DNA of 35,726 nt from positions 1 to 35,726 of IMG/VR virus record IMGVR_UViG_3300046796_000846, one strand, 5' to 3'. The first letter of the stretch is position 1. Every line of letters begins with the position of its first letter. Shown here in pieces: positions 8,109-16,599 of this stretch. Both the position numbers and the translations under genes were made by a program. Under the pieces are notes generated by a model. It was given only the letters and a program-made list of their open reading frames with translations. It was not told the origin of the DNA and did not search any database. This DNA is from a virus.

Positions 8109-10492
8109 ACGCCGACTTCGACCCCGCGCTCGTGCGCGAGAACTTCCCCGCCGAACTCCGTGGTCTGCCGCAGTGGCTCGTCTGGCGGCTGGAGCAGGTC
8201 CCCGGCAAGGACAAGCCGACGAAGATCCCCTACTCGCGCCGAGGGTCGAAGGCGAGCAGCACGAACGCGAAGACGTGGTGCTCGTTCGACGAGGCGCTCA
8301 CGGCGCAGGCGGCCGGGCGCTACGACGGCGTCGGCTTCGTCTTCGCCGACGGCGTGTACACGGGCATCGACCTCGACCATTGCCGCGACGCGGCGACGGG
8401 AGCGATCGACCCGTGGGCGAAGGCGATCCTCGACAAGGTCTCCAGCTACTCGGAGGCGAGTCCGTCCGGCACCGGCGTCCACCTGATCGTCCGGGCGACG
8501 CTTCCTGGACCGGGGCGAAACAAGCGCCGCCTCAACATCCCGGGGGCTCACCCGGAAGCAGCGATCGAGATGTACGACCGCGGCCGGTACTTCACCGCCA
8601 CGGGCGACCGCCTGATCGAGTACCCGCCGGAAATCGAGAACCGCCAGGACGCAGTGACGGCGCTGTACGCGCGCATCGAGTCCGCGCCGCCGAAGGAGAA
8701 GAAGTCGGCGAAGCCGTCGTCCCGGCCGCCCGACATCTCCGACACGCAGATCGTCGAGAAGGCGATGGCCGCGAAGAACGGCGACGCGTTCCGTCGCCTG
8801 TGGGGCGGCGACACGAGCGGCCACGGCGGCGACGACTCCGCGGCCGACCTCGCTCTCTGCGACTACCTCGCGTTCTGGTGCGGGCCCGACGTCGCGCGGA
8901 TCGACCGGTTGGTCCGGCAGTCGGGGCTCTATCGCGAGAAGTGGGACCGCGAGGACTACCGCGACCGGACGATCGCGAAGGCGCTGGAGGGGCGGACCGA
9001 GTTCTACGGCGTCCCGCGCGCGACGGCCCCGTCGAGCACGCCCGCGGGCGAGTCCGAGGACCGCGACGTCGTCGACGACGAATCGGACGCCGACGCCGCG
9101 CCGAGTTCCATTCCGACACCGCGCCGGGACGTCGATCTCAAGTTCCAGCCGCAGACCGACGCCGGCGCCGCCGAGAGAATCGCGGCGCTCTTCGGCGAGC
9201 ACGTCCGTCACGTCGAGGGGTTCGGCTACTTCCTCTGGGTCGGCAAGCGGTGGCAGCGGGACCGGCACGGCGTCCTGACCCAGTGCGTGATCGTCGCCGC
9301 GCGGGAGACCTACCGGCAGGCGGCCGACCTCGCCGAGGACCGCAAGAAGCCGCTGTCGGACTACGCCAGGAAGTGCGAGCAGGAGCCGCGCATCCGCGGA
9401 ATCCTGAAGATCCTCGCGACGATGCCGGAGATCGCGCTCGACGTCGCCGCGCTCGACGCGGACCCCGACCTCCTGAACGTCGACAACGGCATCGTCCACC
9501 TGCCGACGAAGACGCTGCGGCCGCACGACCCGAAGGCGTACTGCACGAAGCTCGCGCCCGTCGCGTACCGCCCGGACGCGCCGGCGCCGACATGGATCGA
9601 GTTCCAGAAGCAGGTCGCGTGCAACGACGCCGAACTCGTCGCGTTCAAGCAGCGGGCATACGGCTACTCGTCGACGGGCCAGACGAGGGAGCAGTGCGTC
9701 TTCATCGGCCACGGCAAGGGCAGCAACGGCAAGACGACCGAGAGCAACGCCGTGCGATTCGTCCTCGGCGACTACGTGAAGAACGCCGACTTCGCGACGT
9801 TCACGAGCGGCAAGCGCCACGGCGGCCCGCGCTCCGACGTCGTGCGTCTCGTCGGCGCGCGGCTCGTCACCGCGCTCGAGGGCGACGAGGGCCAGCATCT
9901 CGACGAAGCGTTCTTGAAGGGCATCACCGGCAACGACCCGCAGACGGCGCGCGACATGTACGAGTCGGAGATCGAGTTCGTCCCGGTGCTGAAGCCGTGG
10001 CTCTTCTCGAACTTCACGCCGCGGATCAAGGGGACCGACGAGGGCATCTGGCGGCGCATCCGCCTGATCCCGTACCTCGCGCACTTCCCGAAGGACAAGC
10101 AGGACAAGAAGCTCCCCGAGAAGCTCCGCGCCGAGGCCGAGGGCATCCTCGCCTGGATCGTCGAGGGCGCGTTCCAGTGGTACGCGAAGGGCCTGCCGGA
10201 CGTCTCGTCCGTCGACGCCGCGACGAAGGACTTCCGCGAGAGCCAGGACGCCCTCGGGCAGTTCATCGAAGAGCGATGCGTGCAGCGGACCGACGCCGAC
10301 GTCGGCTCTGCCGCGCTCTACAAGGCCTACCGCGCGTGGTCGGAGTCGGCCGGCGAGGAGGCGGTGCGCGACCGCGAGTTCAAGGCGCTGCTGATCGACC
10401 TGGGGTACGTCTGGAAGAAGGAGAACGACGGGGCGAAGTGGTTCGGTCTCGAACTGAAGGGCCTCTTCCAGAACCAGTCGGTGACGGCATGA
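8105..10492 (+). CDS. AEP primase-polymerase / SF3 helicase
   Basis: A 795-residue replication protein. The N-terminal primase-polymerase domain shows archaeo-eukaryotic primase motifs GIDLD (residues 87-91, metal-binding aspartates) and SGTGVH (121-126). A linker rich in Asp/Pro lies near residues 310-340. The C-terminal D5/P4-type superfamily 3 helicase has Walker A GHGKGSNGKTT at about 535-545, and downstream KPWLFSNFTPRIKG and EGIWRRIRLIPY segments resembling motif C and the arginine-finger region. It should prime and unwind phage DNA from the origin. The ATG at 8105 overlaps the sigma-factor stop (ATGA), and its own stop overlaps the next start. Confidence 0.93.
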   Translation: MNADFDPALVRENFPAELRGLPQWLVWRLEQVPGKDKPTKIPYSRRGSKASSTNAKTWCSFDEALTAQAAGRYDGVGFVFADGVYTGIDLDHCRDAATGAIDPWAKAILDKVSSYSEASPSGTGVHLIVRATLPGPGRNKRRLNIPGAHPEAAIEMYDRGRYFTATGDRLIEYPPEIENRQDAVTALYARIESAPPKEKKSAKPSSRPPDISDTQIVEKAMAAKNGDAFRRLWGGDTSGHGGDDSAADLALCDYLAFWCGPDVARIDRLVRQSGLYREKWDREDYRDRTIAKALEGRTEFYGVPRATAPSSTPAGESEDRDVVDDESDADAAPSSIPTPRRDVDLKFQPQTDAGAAERIAALFGEHVRHVEGFGYFLWVGKRWQRDRHGVLTQCVIVAARETYRQAADLAEDRKKPLSDYARKCEQEPRIRGILKILATMPEIALDVAALDADPDLLNVDNGIVHLPTKTLRPHDPKAYCTKLAPVAYRPDAPAPTWIEFQKQVACNDAELVAFKQRAYGYSSTGQTREQCVFIGHGKGSNGKTTESNAVRFVLGDYVKNADFATFTSGKRHGGPRSDVVRLVGARLVTALEGDEGQHLDEAFLKGITGNDPQTARDMYESEIEFVPVLKPWLFSNFTPRIKGTDEGIWRRIRLIPYLAHFPKDKQDKKLPEKLRAEAEGILAWIVEGAFQWYAKGLPDVSSVDAATKDFRESQDALGQFIEERCVQRTDADVGSAALYKAYRAWSESAGEEAVRDREFKALLIDLGYVWKKENDGAKWFGLELKGLFQNQSVTA

Positions 10493-10576
10493 CGGCTGGT
10501 GACGTCACTGACGACAAACTCCTCATGCCCGCGCGCATGTGGGACTTTGCAGTAGGTGACGTCACGTGCCGTCACC
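10480..10576. promoter_or_regulatory. Cluster of GGTGACG repeats with two GTGACGTCAC palindromes
   Basis: The perfect 10-bp palindrome GTGACGTCAC occurs at 10499-10508 and 10556-10565. GGTGACG occurs at 10480, 10498 and 10555, and the inverse CGTCACC ends at 10576, so 10555-10561 and 10570-10576 can pair. The cluster straddles the end of the primase gene and the start of the next. It could be an operator array or replication-origin repeats. The choice between them is open. Confidence 0.4.
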
Positions 10577-11082
10577 GGACGCCGGACTCACCTGCTGAAG
10601 CTCATCCTCGCGAGTGCGTGCGTCGAGTTCCCTGCATCGCGTCCGACAAGACCGCGCAGCACTGCATCGCCGGTCTGCTGCTCGGCGTCGCCTGCTGCCC
10701 CGACGGCGACTGCACGTCGTGCGTGCAGCAGCGCGAGAAGATGCGGAAGTCCGGCTTCTCGCCCGCAGCCGTCGCTCGGTCCTTCGCGCGGTCGCGCGCC
10801 GGCCTGCTGGACCGCTGCCCGCAGTGCGGGTTCCCGCCGCCTCCTCCGGTCATGACGCCCGCGCCGATGCCCCGATTGGATCGGATCGACAGCGCGCAGA
10901 GTGGCTCGTGGATGTGCCGCGGCTGCGACCGACCGCTCCCGAAGGGCAGACGCCGCTTCCACTCCGACGCCTGCCGACGCGAGTTCATCCGCGAGACCGA
11001 AATGGAGACCGACGAGATCGTCTCGCCGTCCCCGCCGCGAATCTATCGCTCGCACGCGGACACGTCGGCGTGCTCCGCTTGA
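10489..11082 (+). CDS. Cysteine-rich zinc-finger protein
   Basis: A 197-residue product with several Cys pairs: a CCPDGDCTSCVQQ segment, then RCPQCGF, then MCRGCDRPL followed by FHSDACRREF, a treble-clef-like zinc finger common in nucleic-acid-binding proteins. I see no catalytic signature. The ATG at 10489 overlaps the primase stop, but the first 30 residues coincide with a palindrome cluster and an in-frame ATG at 10525 is an alternative. The TGA stop at 11080-11082 lies inside the first late-promoter element. A role in replication or transcription is possible, not shown. Confidence 0.6.
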   Translation: MTAGDVTDDKLLMPARMWDFAVGDVTCRHRTPDSPAEAHPRECVRRVPCIASDKTAQHCIAGLLLGVACCPDGDCTSCVQQREKMRKSGFSPAAVARSFARSRAGLLDRCPQCGFPPPPPVMTPAPMPRLDRIDSAQSGSWMCRGCDRPLPKGRRRFHSDACRREFIRETEMETDEIVSPSPPRIYRSHADTSACSA

Positions 11083-11109
11083 ACGAGTCGCGCCAACGGT
11101 GACGCTGCA
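11079..11109 (+). promoter_or_regulatory. Late-promoter element 1 (HNH/terminase block)
   Basis: TTGAACGAGTCGC followed by 12 variable bases and GCTGCA. The 13-mer is identical to the elements before the capsid and tail genes, and the downstream hexamer differs by one base from GCTGAA. The upstream gene's TGA stop lies inside the TTGAAC box. The HNH start at 11114 lies five bases beyond, which suggests a leaderless transcript. Confidence 0.65.
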
Positions 11110-11113
11110 TGAC

Positions 11114-11485
11114 GTGCCCCACCGCCCTGCCCACGGCTGCGCCGAACCCGGCTGCCCGACTCTCGTCCGCGGACGCGCGCGCTGCGTCCAACACGACCGC
11201 GCCGTGCGCGCCGAGATCGACTCGCTGCGTCCGTCGGCCGCACGTCGTGGGTACGGACATCACTGGCGCCTGATCCGTCTCGCCCATCTGCGCCGCAATC
11301 CGCTCTGCGTCGAGTGCCTGACCGACGGTCGGTCCATCGCCGCGACGGACGTCGATCACGTCGTGGCGCGCGCCCGCGGTGGGACGGACGAGTCCAAGAA
11401 CCTCCAGAGCCTCTGCCACGCCCACCACAGCCGCAAAACCGCGCGCGAGGACGGCCGCTTCGGGCCGCGAGGAGCAGGACGATGA
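11114..11485 (+). CDS. HNH endonuclease of the packaging module
   Basis: A 123-residue protein with the HNH core ATDVDHVVARARGGTDESKN followed by LQSLCHAHHSRKT, where the DH pair, Asn and final His form the beta-beta-alpha metal site. Zinc cysteines occur as CAEPGC, CVEC and in the C-terminal CHAHH. HNH proteins next to terminase genes cut or nick DNA during packaging of HK97-like phages; the gene lies just upstream of the terminase genes. I prefer the GTG at 11114 because it follows the promoter element directly; an in-frame GTG at 11099 lies inside that element. Neither has a Shine-Dalgarno sequence. Confidence 0.85.
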   Translation: MPHRPAHGCAEPGCPTLVRGRARCVQHDRAVRAEIDSLRPSAARRGYGHHWRLIRLAHLRRNPLCVECLTDGRSIAATDVDHVVARARGGTDESKNLQSLCHAHHSRKTAREDGRFGPRGAGR

Positions 11486-11889
11486 CCACGCTCTACGCCG
11501 TGCCGCTCACCGATCTCGACTCGGTCTGGCGCACGCCCGAAGGCGCCGCGCTGGTCGAGACGGCGCTCGACGACGGCGGCGTCGGCGACGCCGAAATCGT
11601 CACCGTGCACGGCGCGGACGCCGTCGTTCTGGGCGGCGACGAGCCGCGCATCGCGGCGCTCGTCGCGGGGTTCGTCGGGACGCCGCTCCCCGCGCCCGCG
11701 GCGCGCACGGCGCGCGTGTTCGCCAACGACGGGAACGGCTGGCGTCGCGTCACGACGCCGCCGGAGGTGCCGGAGCTGCCGATTGAGCAGCCGGAGGGGG
11801 GAGGTCGGACGTGCCGACCTCGGCGCGGTGGACCGGAGCGCGCCTCGCTCGCACGCGCATCCAGGTATTGCACTTCCGAGCGAGCCTGA
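11482..11889 (+). CDS. Hypothetical phage protein
   Basis: A 135-residue acidic protein of unknown function. The first 90 residues look like a compact alpha/beta fold (MTTLYAVPLTDLDSVW, then EIVTVHGADAVVLGG); the C-terminal 35 residues are Arg/Gly-rich and look disordered, with less typical codon choice. The ATG at 11482 overlaps the HNH stop in ATGA, supporting co-expression with the packaging genes. I do not recognise a family. Confidence 0.55.
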   Translation: MTTLYAVPLTDLDSVWRTPEGAALVETALDDGGVGDAEIVTVHGADAVVLGGDEPRIAALVAGFVGTPLPAPAARTARVFANDGNGWRRVTTPPEVPELPIEQPEGGGRTCRPRRGGPERASLARASRYCTSERA

Positions 11890-11948
11890 CGTGAGCCCGA
11901 ACTTCCCCGTCATCCGCGCCGTGGGCGCGCGTGTCGCGAGCCTGCGCG

Positions 11949-12452
11949 ATGGGTAGACGCGGTCCCCCGCCGTTGCCCAGCGCGATGAAGCGCGCGCGTG
12001 GGACGCTGCGTCCTTGCCGCGAGAGCCCGAGCGAGCCGCGCGGCAGCGCGGGTGTCCCGGACGCGCCGGCCGGACTCGACCGCCGCGAGCTGGCCGAGTG
12101 GAACGAACTCGGCGCGCGCCTCGCCGCGATGGGCGTGTTGCAGAAGCAGCAGGTCGAGGCGCTCGATCTCCTCGTGCGCGCGAAGGTCCGCTACCTGCGC
12201 CTCGCCGCCACCGTGCGCGAGATGGGCGAAGTCCTCGCCGACGCGAAGGGCGACCTCTACCGGAACCCGCACGCCATCGCGATGGAGAAGGCCGAGTCCG
12301 AGTACCGGCGCATGGCGATGGAGTTCGGGCTGACGCCCGCCGCTGCGACGCGCGTGCGCGCCGACACGGAGACGAACGGCGACGACGTGTCGAACGCGCG
12401 GCGGTTCTTCAAGCTGGTCGCGGGCAGCGCGGCCAAGAGGAAGTCGTCGTGA
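11949..12452 (+). CDS. terS: Phage terminase small subunit, P27-like
   Basis: A 167-residue DNA-recognition subunit of the packaging motor. It has the typical basic opening MGRRGPPPLPSAMKRARGTLRP, then a helical core (LDRRELAEWNELGARLAAMGVL, then QVEALDLLVRAKVRYLRLAATV) as in P27-type small terminases, and a C-terminal FGLTPAAATRV segment. The ATG at 11949 gives this family-typical N-terminus; a GTG at 11931 would add six residues. Its TGA overlaps the next GTG start. The large subunit lies three genes downstream, separated by a methyltransferase. Confidence 0.8.
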   Translation: MGRRGPPPLPSAMKRARGTLRPCRESPSEPRGSAGVPDAPAGLDRRELAEWNELGARLAAMGVLQKQQVEALDLLVRAKVRYLRLAATVREMGEVLADAKGDLYRNPHAIAMEKAESEYRRMAMEFGLTPAAATRVRADTETNGDDVSNARRFFKLVAGSAAKRKSS

Positions 12453-12721
12453 AGCCCGCGGCGCTCGTCTACCTGCGCGACAACGTCGCGGCGCAGCGCC
12501 TCGCGGTCGCGTGGCCCCTCGTCCCGGACCGCACGCGCTCCGAGAAGATCGTCATCCGCGACTGGGCGCGCGTCGCCGACGTGCCGCCGCACCAGGCCGA
12601 GGCGCTCGCGCCCGTGCTTCGCTCACATGGAATCTGCCGCGACGACGGCACGATCGATCCGCTCGCCGAGCAGTACATCGGCGCGCAGGTCCAGTCCACG
12701 ATCAGGACGGGGCGGCGGTGA
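12449..12721 (+). CDS. Small protein between terminase and methyltransferase genes
   Basis: A 90-residue protein with GTG start at 12449 and GTGA overlaps at both ends, so it is firmly part of the operon. It is helical and basic. The middle (IVIRDWARVADVPPHQAEALAPVLRSHGI) could be a small HTH, with an NGG-like wing missing; I do not recognise the family. A DNA-binding role in packaging or with the ParB-methyltransferase is possible. Confidence 0.6.
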   Translation: MKPAALVYLRDNVAAQRLAVAWPLVPDRTRSEKIVIRDWARVADVPPHQAEALAPVLRSHGICRDDGTIDPLAEQYIGAQVQSTIRTGRR

Positions 12722-13962
12722 TCGCGCCCGACCTCCTTCCGCTCGCCCGGCCGATCGCGTCGCTGCGCGAGGATCCGCAGAACGCGCGCAAGCACGACAA
12801 GCGCAACCTCGACGCCATCGCGAAGTCGTTGTCGGAGTTCGGGCAGAGGAAGCCCGTCGTCGCGCTCGCGGACGGCACCGTCGTCGCGGGCAACGGCACG
12901 CTCGCCGCCGCGCGGTCGCTCGGGTGGAGCGACATCGCCGTCGCCACGTTCGAGGACGAGCAGAAGGCGAAGGCGTACGCGGTCGCCGACAATCGCGCCG
13001 GCGAACTCGCGACGTGGGACGACGACCTCCTCGTCGCCGCGCTCTCCGGCATCGACGAGGGACTGCGCGCCGCGTGCGGGTTCAGTGCCGCGGAGTTGGA
13101 GCGGCTGCTCCACGTCGAAGGCCGCGGCGACGGCGACGACGTCCCCGAGGCGCCCGCGGAGCCGACGACGAAGCGCGGCGACCTGTGGCTCCTCGGCGAG
13201 CACCGTCTCCTCTGCGGCGACTCGACGAACGCCGCCGACGTCGCGCGCGTCCTCGACGGCGACGCGCCGCGACTGCTCCTGACGGACCCGCCGTACGGCG
13301 TCGAGCTCGACATGGAATGGCGCGACCGCGCCGGACTGAACGGTCTCGGCCCCGCGCAGAGCAGCTACATGCAGCGGGCCGAGGGCCACACGAACACGGC
13401 GATCAGCGGCGACACGCGCGCCGACTGGTCGGAGGCGTTCGAGCTGGTCCCGTCGCTCGACACCGCGTACGTGTGGCACGCGAGCGCGTTCTCCGTCGAG
13501 GTCGGAATCGGCCTGCGCCGCATCGGCTTCGAGTTGAAGCAGCAGATCATCTGGAGGAAGCCGCACTTCGCGCTCTCCCGCCAGCACTATCACTGGCAGC
13601 ACGAACCGTGCTGGTACGCGCGGAAGGACGGGGCCGCGAAGTTCCGCGGCAGCCGCGACCAGAGCACGATCTGGGATGCCGCCTCGCCCAAGATGCTGAT
13701 GAACCCCGCGGGCGAGCGCGAGGAGAAGGTCGACCACCCGACGCAGAAGCCGATCGCGCTCTACGTCCGGCCGATCGAGAACCACCTCGAGCAGGGCGAG
13801 TGCTTCTACGAGCCCTTCGGCGGCTCCGGCACCGCGATCGTCGCCGCCGAACAGACTGGCCGCCGCTGCCGCGCGGTCGAACTCGACCCGAAGTACGTCG
13901 ACGTCATCGTGGCGCGCTTCGAGAAGTTCAGCGGGAAGAAGGCTGATCGGCGGCCGACGTGA
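12718..13962 (+). CDS. ParB-domain DNA methyltransferase (beta class)
   Basis: A 414-residue fusion. Residues 8-95 form a ParB/Sulfiredoxin-like domain (SLREDPQNARKHDKRNLDAIAKSLSEFGQ, then VVAGNGTLAAARSLGW), followed by a linker. The methyltransferase begins with LLGEHRLLCGDST near residue 158, then the catalytic motif IV DPPY (190-193) and, near the end, the AdoMet-binding FGGSGT (367-372). The order DPPY before FxGxG places it in the beta class, which makes N6-methyladenine or N4-methylcytosine. Such fusions are common in phages next to terminases and may protect phage DNA from restriction or mark it for packaging. It starts with GTG overlapping the previous stop. Confidence 0.9.
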   Translation: MIAPDLLPLARPIASLREDPQNARKHDKRNLDAIAKSLSEFGQRKPVVALADGTVVAGNGTLAAARSLGWSDIAVATFEDEQKAKAYAVADNRAGELATWDDDLLVAALSGIDEGLRAACGFSAAELERLLHVEGRGDGDDVPEAPAEPTTKRGDLWLLGEHRLLCGDSTNAADVARVLDGDAPRLLLTDPPYGVELDMEWRDRAGLNGLGPAQSSYMQRAEGHTNTAISGDTRADWSEAFELVPSLDTAYVWHASAFSVEVGIGLRRIGFELKQQIIWRKPHFALSRQHYHWQHEPCWYARKDGAAKFRGSRDQSTIWDAASPKMLMNPAGEREEKVDHPTQKPIALYVRPIENHLEQGECFYEPFGGSGTAIVAAEQTGRRCRAVELDPKYVDVIVARFEKFSGKKADRRPT

Positions 13963-14138
13963 TCCGCCGTCTCCTCTGTCGTCTCGGATTCCACCGCTGG
14001 CAGTACCTCATGGCAATGCCGACGTTCCGTCGCGGCGACGACTACGAGCCGGGCATCTGGTGCATCTTCTGTTGCGCGCGCTCTCGTCACCGGCCGGGTG
14101 TGTTCTGGCGGCGCGACCGGTGCCGCGGCCGTGGGTAG
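13959..14138 (+). CDS. Small Cys/Arg-rich protein overlapping the terminase start
   Basis: A 59-residue basic protein starting at GTG 13959, which overlaps the methyltransferase stop in GTGA, and ending eight bases into the large terminase gene. It contains RLLCRLGFHRW near the start and WCIFCCARSRH in the middle, giving Cys residues that could bind one metal. The overlap geometry matches the rest of the operon. No family is recognised; it is short enough that an automatic caller may miss it. Confidence 0.5.
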   Translation: MIRRLLCRLGFHRWQYLMAMPTFRRGDDYEPGIWCIFCCARSRHRPGVFWRRDRCRGRG

Positions 14139-15894
14139 GCGACGCGCGCGGCGGACGCCGCCGACGAACTGGTGGGGCGACGGCGCTCCTCCGTGGGAAC
14201 GCTGGCGCGGCGTGTCGCTCCGACTCGACGATGCCGACGGGCGCTACCACTTCGACGCGGAGGCCGCCGACCAGGCGTGCGCGTTCTTCCCGACGTACCT
14301 GCGTCACGTGAAGGGCGAGTTCGCGGGGCGGCCGTTCGAACTCCTTCCGTGGCAGCGCGACCTGATCGTGCGCCCACTCTTCGGCTGGAAGCGCGCAGAC
14401 GGCACGCGGCGGTTCCGCAAGGCGTTCCTCGAGGTCGGCAAGAAGAACGGGAAGAGCGGCCTCGCGTCGGGCATGGGACTCCTCCTCGCGTTCGGCGACG
14501 ACGAGCCGGGTGCCGAGGTTTACGCGGCCGCGGCCGACCGCGACCAAGCGCGAATCGTCTTCGGCGACGCGGCCGTCATGGCCCGCGAGAACCCTGAGTT
14601 CCTGCGCGACGCGGACATCACCGTGCTGCGCAACGCCATCGTCCAGCGTGCCACGAACTCGACGTTCAAGGCGGTCTCCTCCGAGGTCGGCACGAAGCAC
14701 GGCTTCAACGTGCACGGCCTGATCTTCGACGAGTTCCATACACAGCCGAACCGCGACCTCTTCGACACGCTCTACAAGGGCACGAGCGCGCGGCGCCAGC
14801 CGGTCGTCTTCATCATCACGACGGCGGGAGACGACCGCGAGTCGATCTGCTACGAGGAGTACGAGTACGCGAAGAAGGTCCGCGACGGCGTCATCGAGGA
14901 CGAGCAGTACCTGCCCGTGATCTTCGAGTCGGACGCCGCGGCGGACTGGACGGACGAGGCGACGTGGGATCGCTCAAACCCGTCGCTCGGCGTGACGAAG
15001 TCGCTGGACTACATGCGCGCCGAGTGCGCCGCGGCGAAGGCGGAGCCGCGCAAGCGGAACTCGTTCTTGCGGTTGGAACTCAACATCTGGACCGAGAGCC
15101 GCACGGTGTGGATCGCGCCGGAGTCCTGGGAGGCGTGTCGGCGAGCGGAACCGGCGACGGACCTCGCGACGCTGTCGTGCTGCGCGGGCCTCGATCTGTC
15201 GGCATCCGCCGACTTGACGGCGATCGTGCTGGCGTTTCGCCGCCGCGACAAGGCGCGGCCCGCCGAGACGCTCGACGTGCAGACGAAGGAGGGTTCCGCG
15301 CCGCCGGTGCAGCACCGCCTCGTCCTCGACTACGAGGTCGAACTCGTGCCCTTCTTCTTCCTGCCGCGCGAGGTGCTCCACGAGCGCGCGCGCATCGACC
15401 GCGTCCCTTACGACGTGTGGGCGCGGGAGGGATGGCTGCGCGTCACCGAGGGCAACGTCGTCGACTACGGCGAGGTCTACCGCGTGGTCCTGGAGGAGAT
15501 CCGCGTGAAGCACAAGGGCCTCGCGCAGATCGGCTACGACCCGTGGAACGCGAATCACCTCGCGTCGTCGCTCGTCGCCGCGGGCGTCGAGATGGTCGAG
15601 GTACGCCAGGGCTATGCGTCGCTCTCGGGGCCGTCGAAGCTCTTCGAGGCGCTCGTGCGCTCGCGCCGTATCCGCCACGACGGGAACCCGGTCATGCGCT
15701 GGTGCGTCGCGAACTGCGAGGTCGCCTCCGACCCCGCCGGGAACATCAAGCCCGTCAAGCCGGGCGGCGCGGCGCAGGGAACGCGGCGCATCGACGGCGT
15801 CGTCGCCGCGGTGACGGCGCTCTCGCGGCTGATGGTCTTGCCGGATCGTCCGGCGTCGCCGTACGCGTATCGAGGCGTGAGGACTGTGGGGTAA
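14131..15894 (+). CDS. terL: Phage terminase large subunit
   Basis: The 587-residue motor ATPase and nuclease that packages and cuts concatemeric DNA. The ATPase domain has FELLPWQRDLI (adenine/Q motif, about residues 69-79), Walker A VGKKNGKSG (102-110) and Walker B GLIFDEFH (196-203, Asp200-Glu201). The RNase H-like nuclease starts at CCAGLDLSASADLTAI with Asp355. It is the Terminase_1 type that goes with HK97-like capsids. I chose GTG 14131; an in-frame GTG at 14098 would add 11 low-complexity residues. The end is six bases from the convergent minus-strand gene. Confidence 0.95.
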   Translation: MGRRRARRTPPTNWWGDGAPPWERWRGVSLRLDDADGRYHFDAEAADQACAFFPTYLRHVKGEFAGRPFELLPWQRDLIVRPLFGWKRADGTRRFRKAFLEVGKKNGKSGLASGMGLLLAFGDDEPGAEVYAAAADRDQARIVFGDAAVMARENPEFLRDADITVLRNAIVQRATNSTFKAVSSEVGTKHGFNVHGLIFDEFHTQPNRDLFDTLYKGTSARRQPVVFIITTAGDDRESICYEEYEYAKKVRDGVIEDEQYLPVIFESDAAADWTDEATWDRSNPSLGVTKSLDYMRAECAAAKAEPRKRNSFLRLELNIWTESRTVWIAPESWEACRRAEPATDLATLSCCAGLDLSASADLTAIVLAFRRRDKARPAETLDVQTKEGSAPPVQHRLVLDYEVELVPFFFLPREVLHERARIDRVPYDVWAREGWLRVTEGNVVDYGEVYRVVLEEIRVKHKGLAQIGYDPWNANHLASSLVAAGVEMVEVRQGYASLSGPSKLFEALVRSRRIRHDGNPVMRWCVANCEVASDPAGNIKPVKPGGAAQGTRRIDGVVAAVTALSRLMVLPDRPASPYAYRGVRTVG

Positions 15895-15900
15895 CTCCGA

Positions 15901-16599
15901 CTACAAGATCTCACGCCACTCCTGCGGCGACGTGTTCGGGTGCGATGGCTTCTCAAAGTGCCGGTCGTCGCCTCCTCGGAGCGCCGCAGGAGGAAGCGGC
16001 CGACAGGCGAAGTAGTTGTGGTACGTCACCAGATACGGATCACGGCTCTCGTGGTGTTCCTGAAGCACCGCCACGGCGCTGATGTAGACGCGCTCGTCCT
16101 CCGTCATCTGCCGCTCGCCGCCCCGGCCGTCAGAAACCGGGACGAGCCTCGGTGCGACCGGCGTCTGCACCACCTTGCACACGACCGTCTGCAACCCGTA
16201 CATCCCGAAGTCGATGAACGACGACTCCAGATGGATCGAGTAGCCCCCGCGCGGGCGCTGACCGTTCACCACGATGTTGTCGTAGACCACAAGGACGGAG
16301 GGCAGGGCGAGGTTTGCGAACTGTCTGAGTTGCGGGGCAGCTCGCTCGATCAGCCGTCCAACGCGCGCCCCCGGCTGGCCTCCTCCGGAGGTCATGCCCG
16401 TCTCCGCGAGTTCACGCGCTTGTCGCCTGTCGTCGGGATTGGCCGTGAGTTCCTTGATCTCGACCACGATGCGCCCCGAGGGCGTAGACACGATGCGGTC
16501 CGGGGTCTGCCCTCGATTGGGACCTGCCTCGACGGGCGTGGACGTGTAGCCGCGCGCCTCGCAGTACTTGTCGAAGAGCAACTCCGATGTCGTCGCCAT
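15901..16599 (-). CDS. PD-(D/E)XK-fold candidate nuclease, antisense cargo gene
   Basis: A 232-residue protein encoded against the direction of all surrounding late genes. Residues 33-49 read PDR...VVEIKE, a canonical PD-(D/E)XK pattern with Asp34, Glu47 and Lys49, preceded by a helix ELLFDKYCEARGY that suits the fold. The C-terminal half (YISAVAVLQEHHESRDPYLVTYHN) is not recognised. Its orientation, position between terL and the portal block, and less GC-biased codons suggest an acquired cargo gene, perhaps defence-related. The start at 16599 gives MATTSELL; an in-frame ATG at 16632 would add 11 residues. Nuclease activity is inferred from the motif only. Confidence 0.65.
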   Translation of the reverse strand: MATTSELLFDKYCEARGYTSTPVEAGPNRGQTPDRIVSTPSGRIVVEIKELTANPDDRRQARELAETGMTSGGGQPGARVGRLIERAAPQLRQFANLALPSVLVVYDNIVVNGQRPRGGYSIHLESSFIDFGMYGLQTVVCKVVQTPVAPRLVPVSDGRGGERQMTEDERVYISAVAVLQEHHESRDPYLVTYHNYFACRPLPPAALRGGDDRHFEKPSHPNTSPQEWREIL

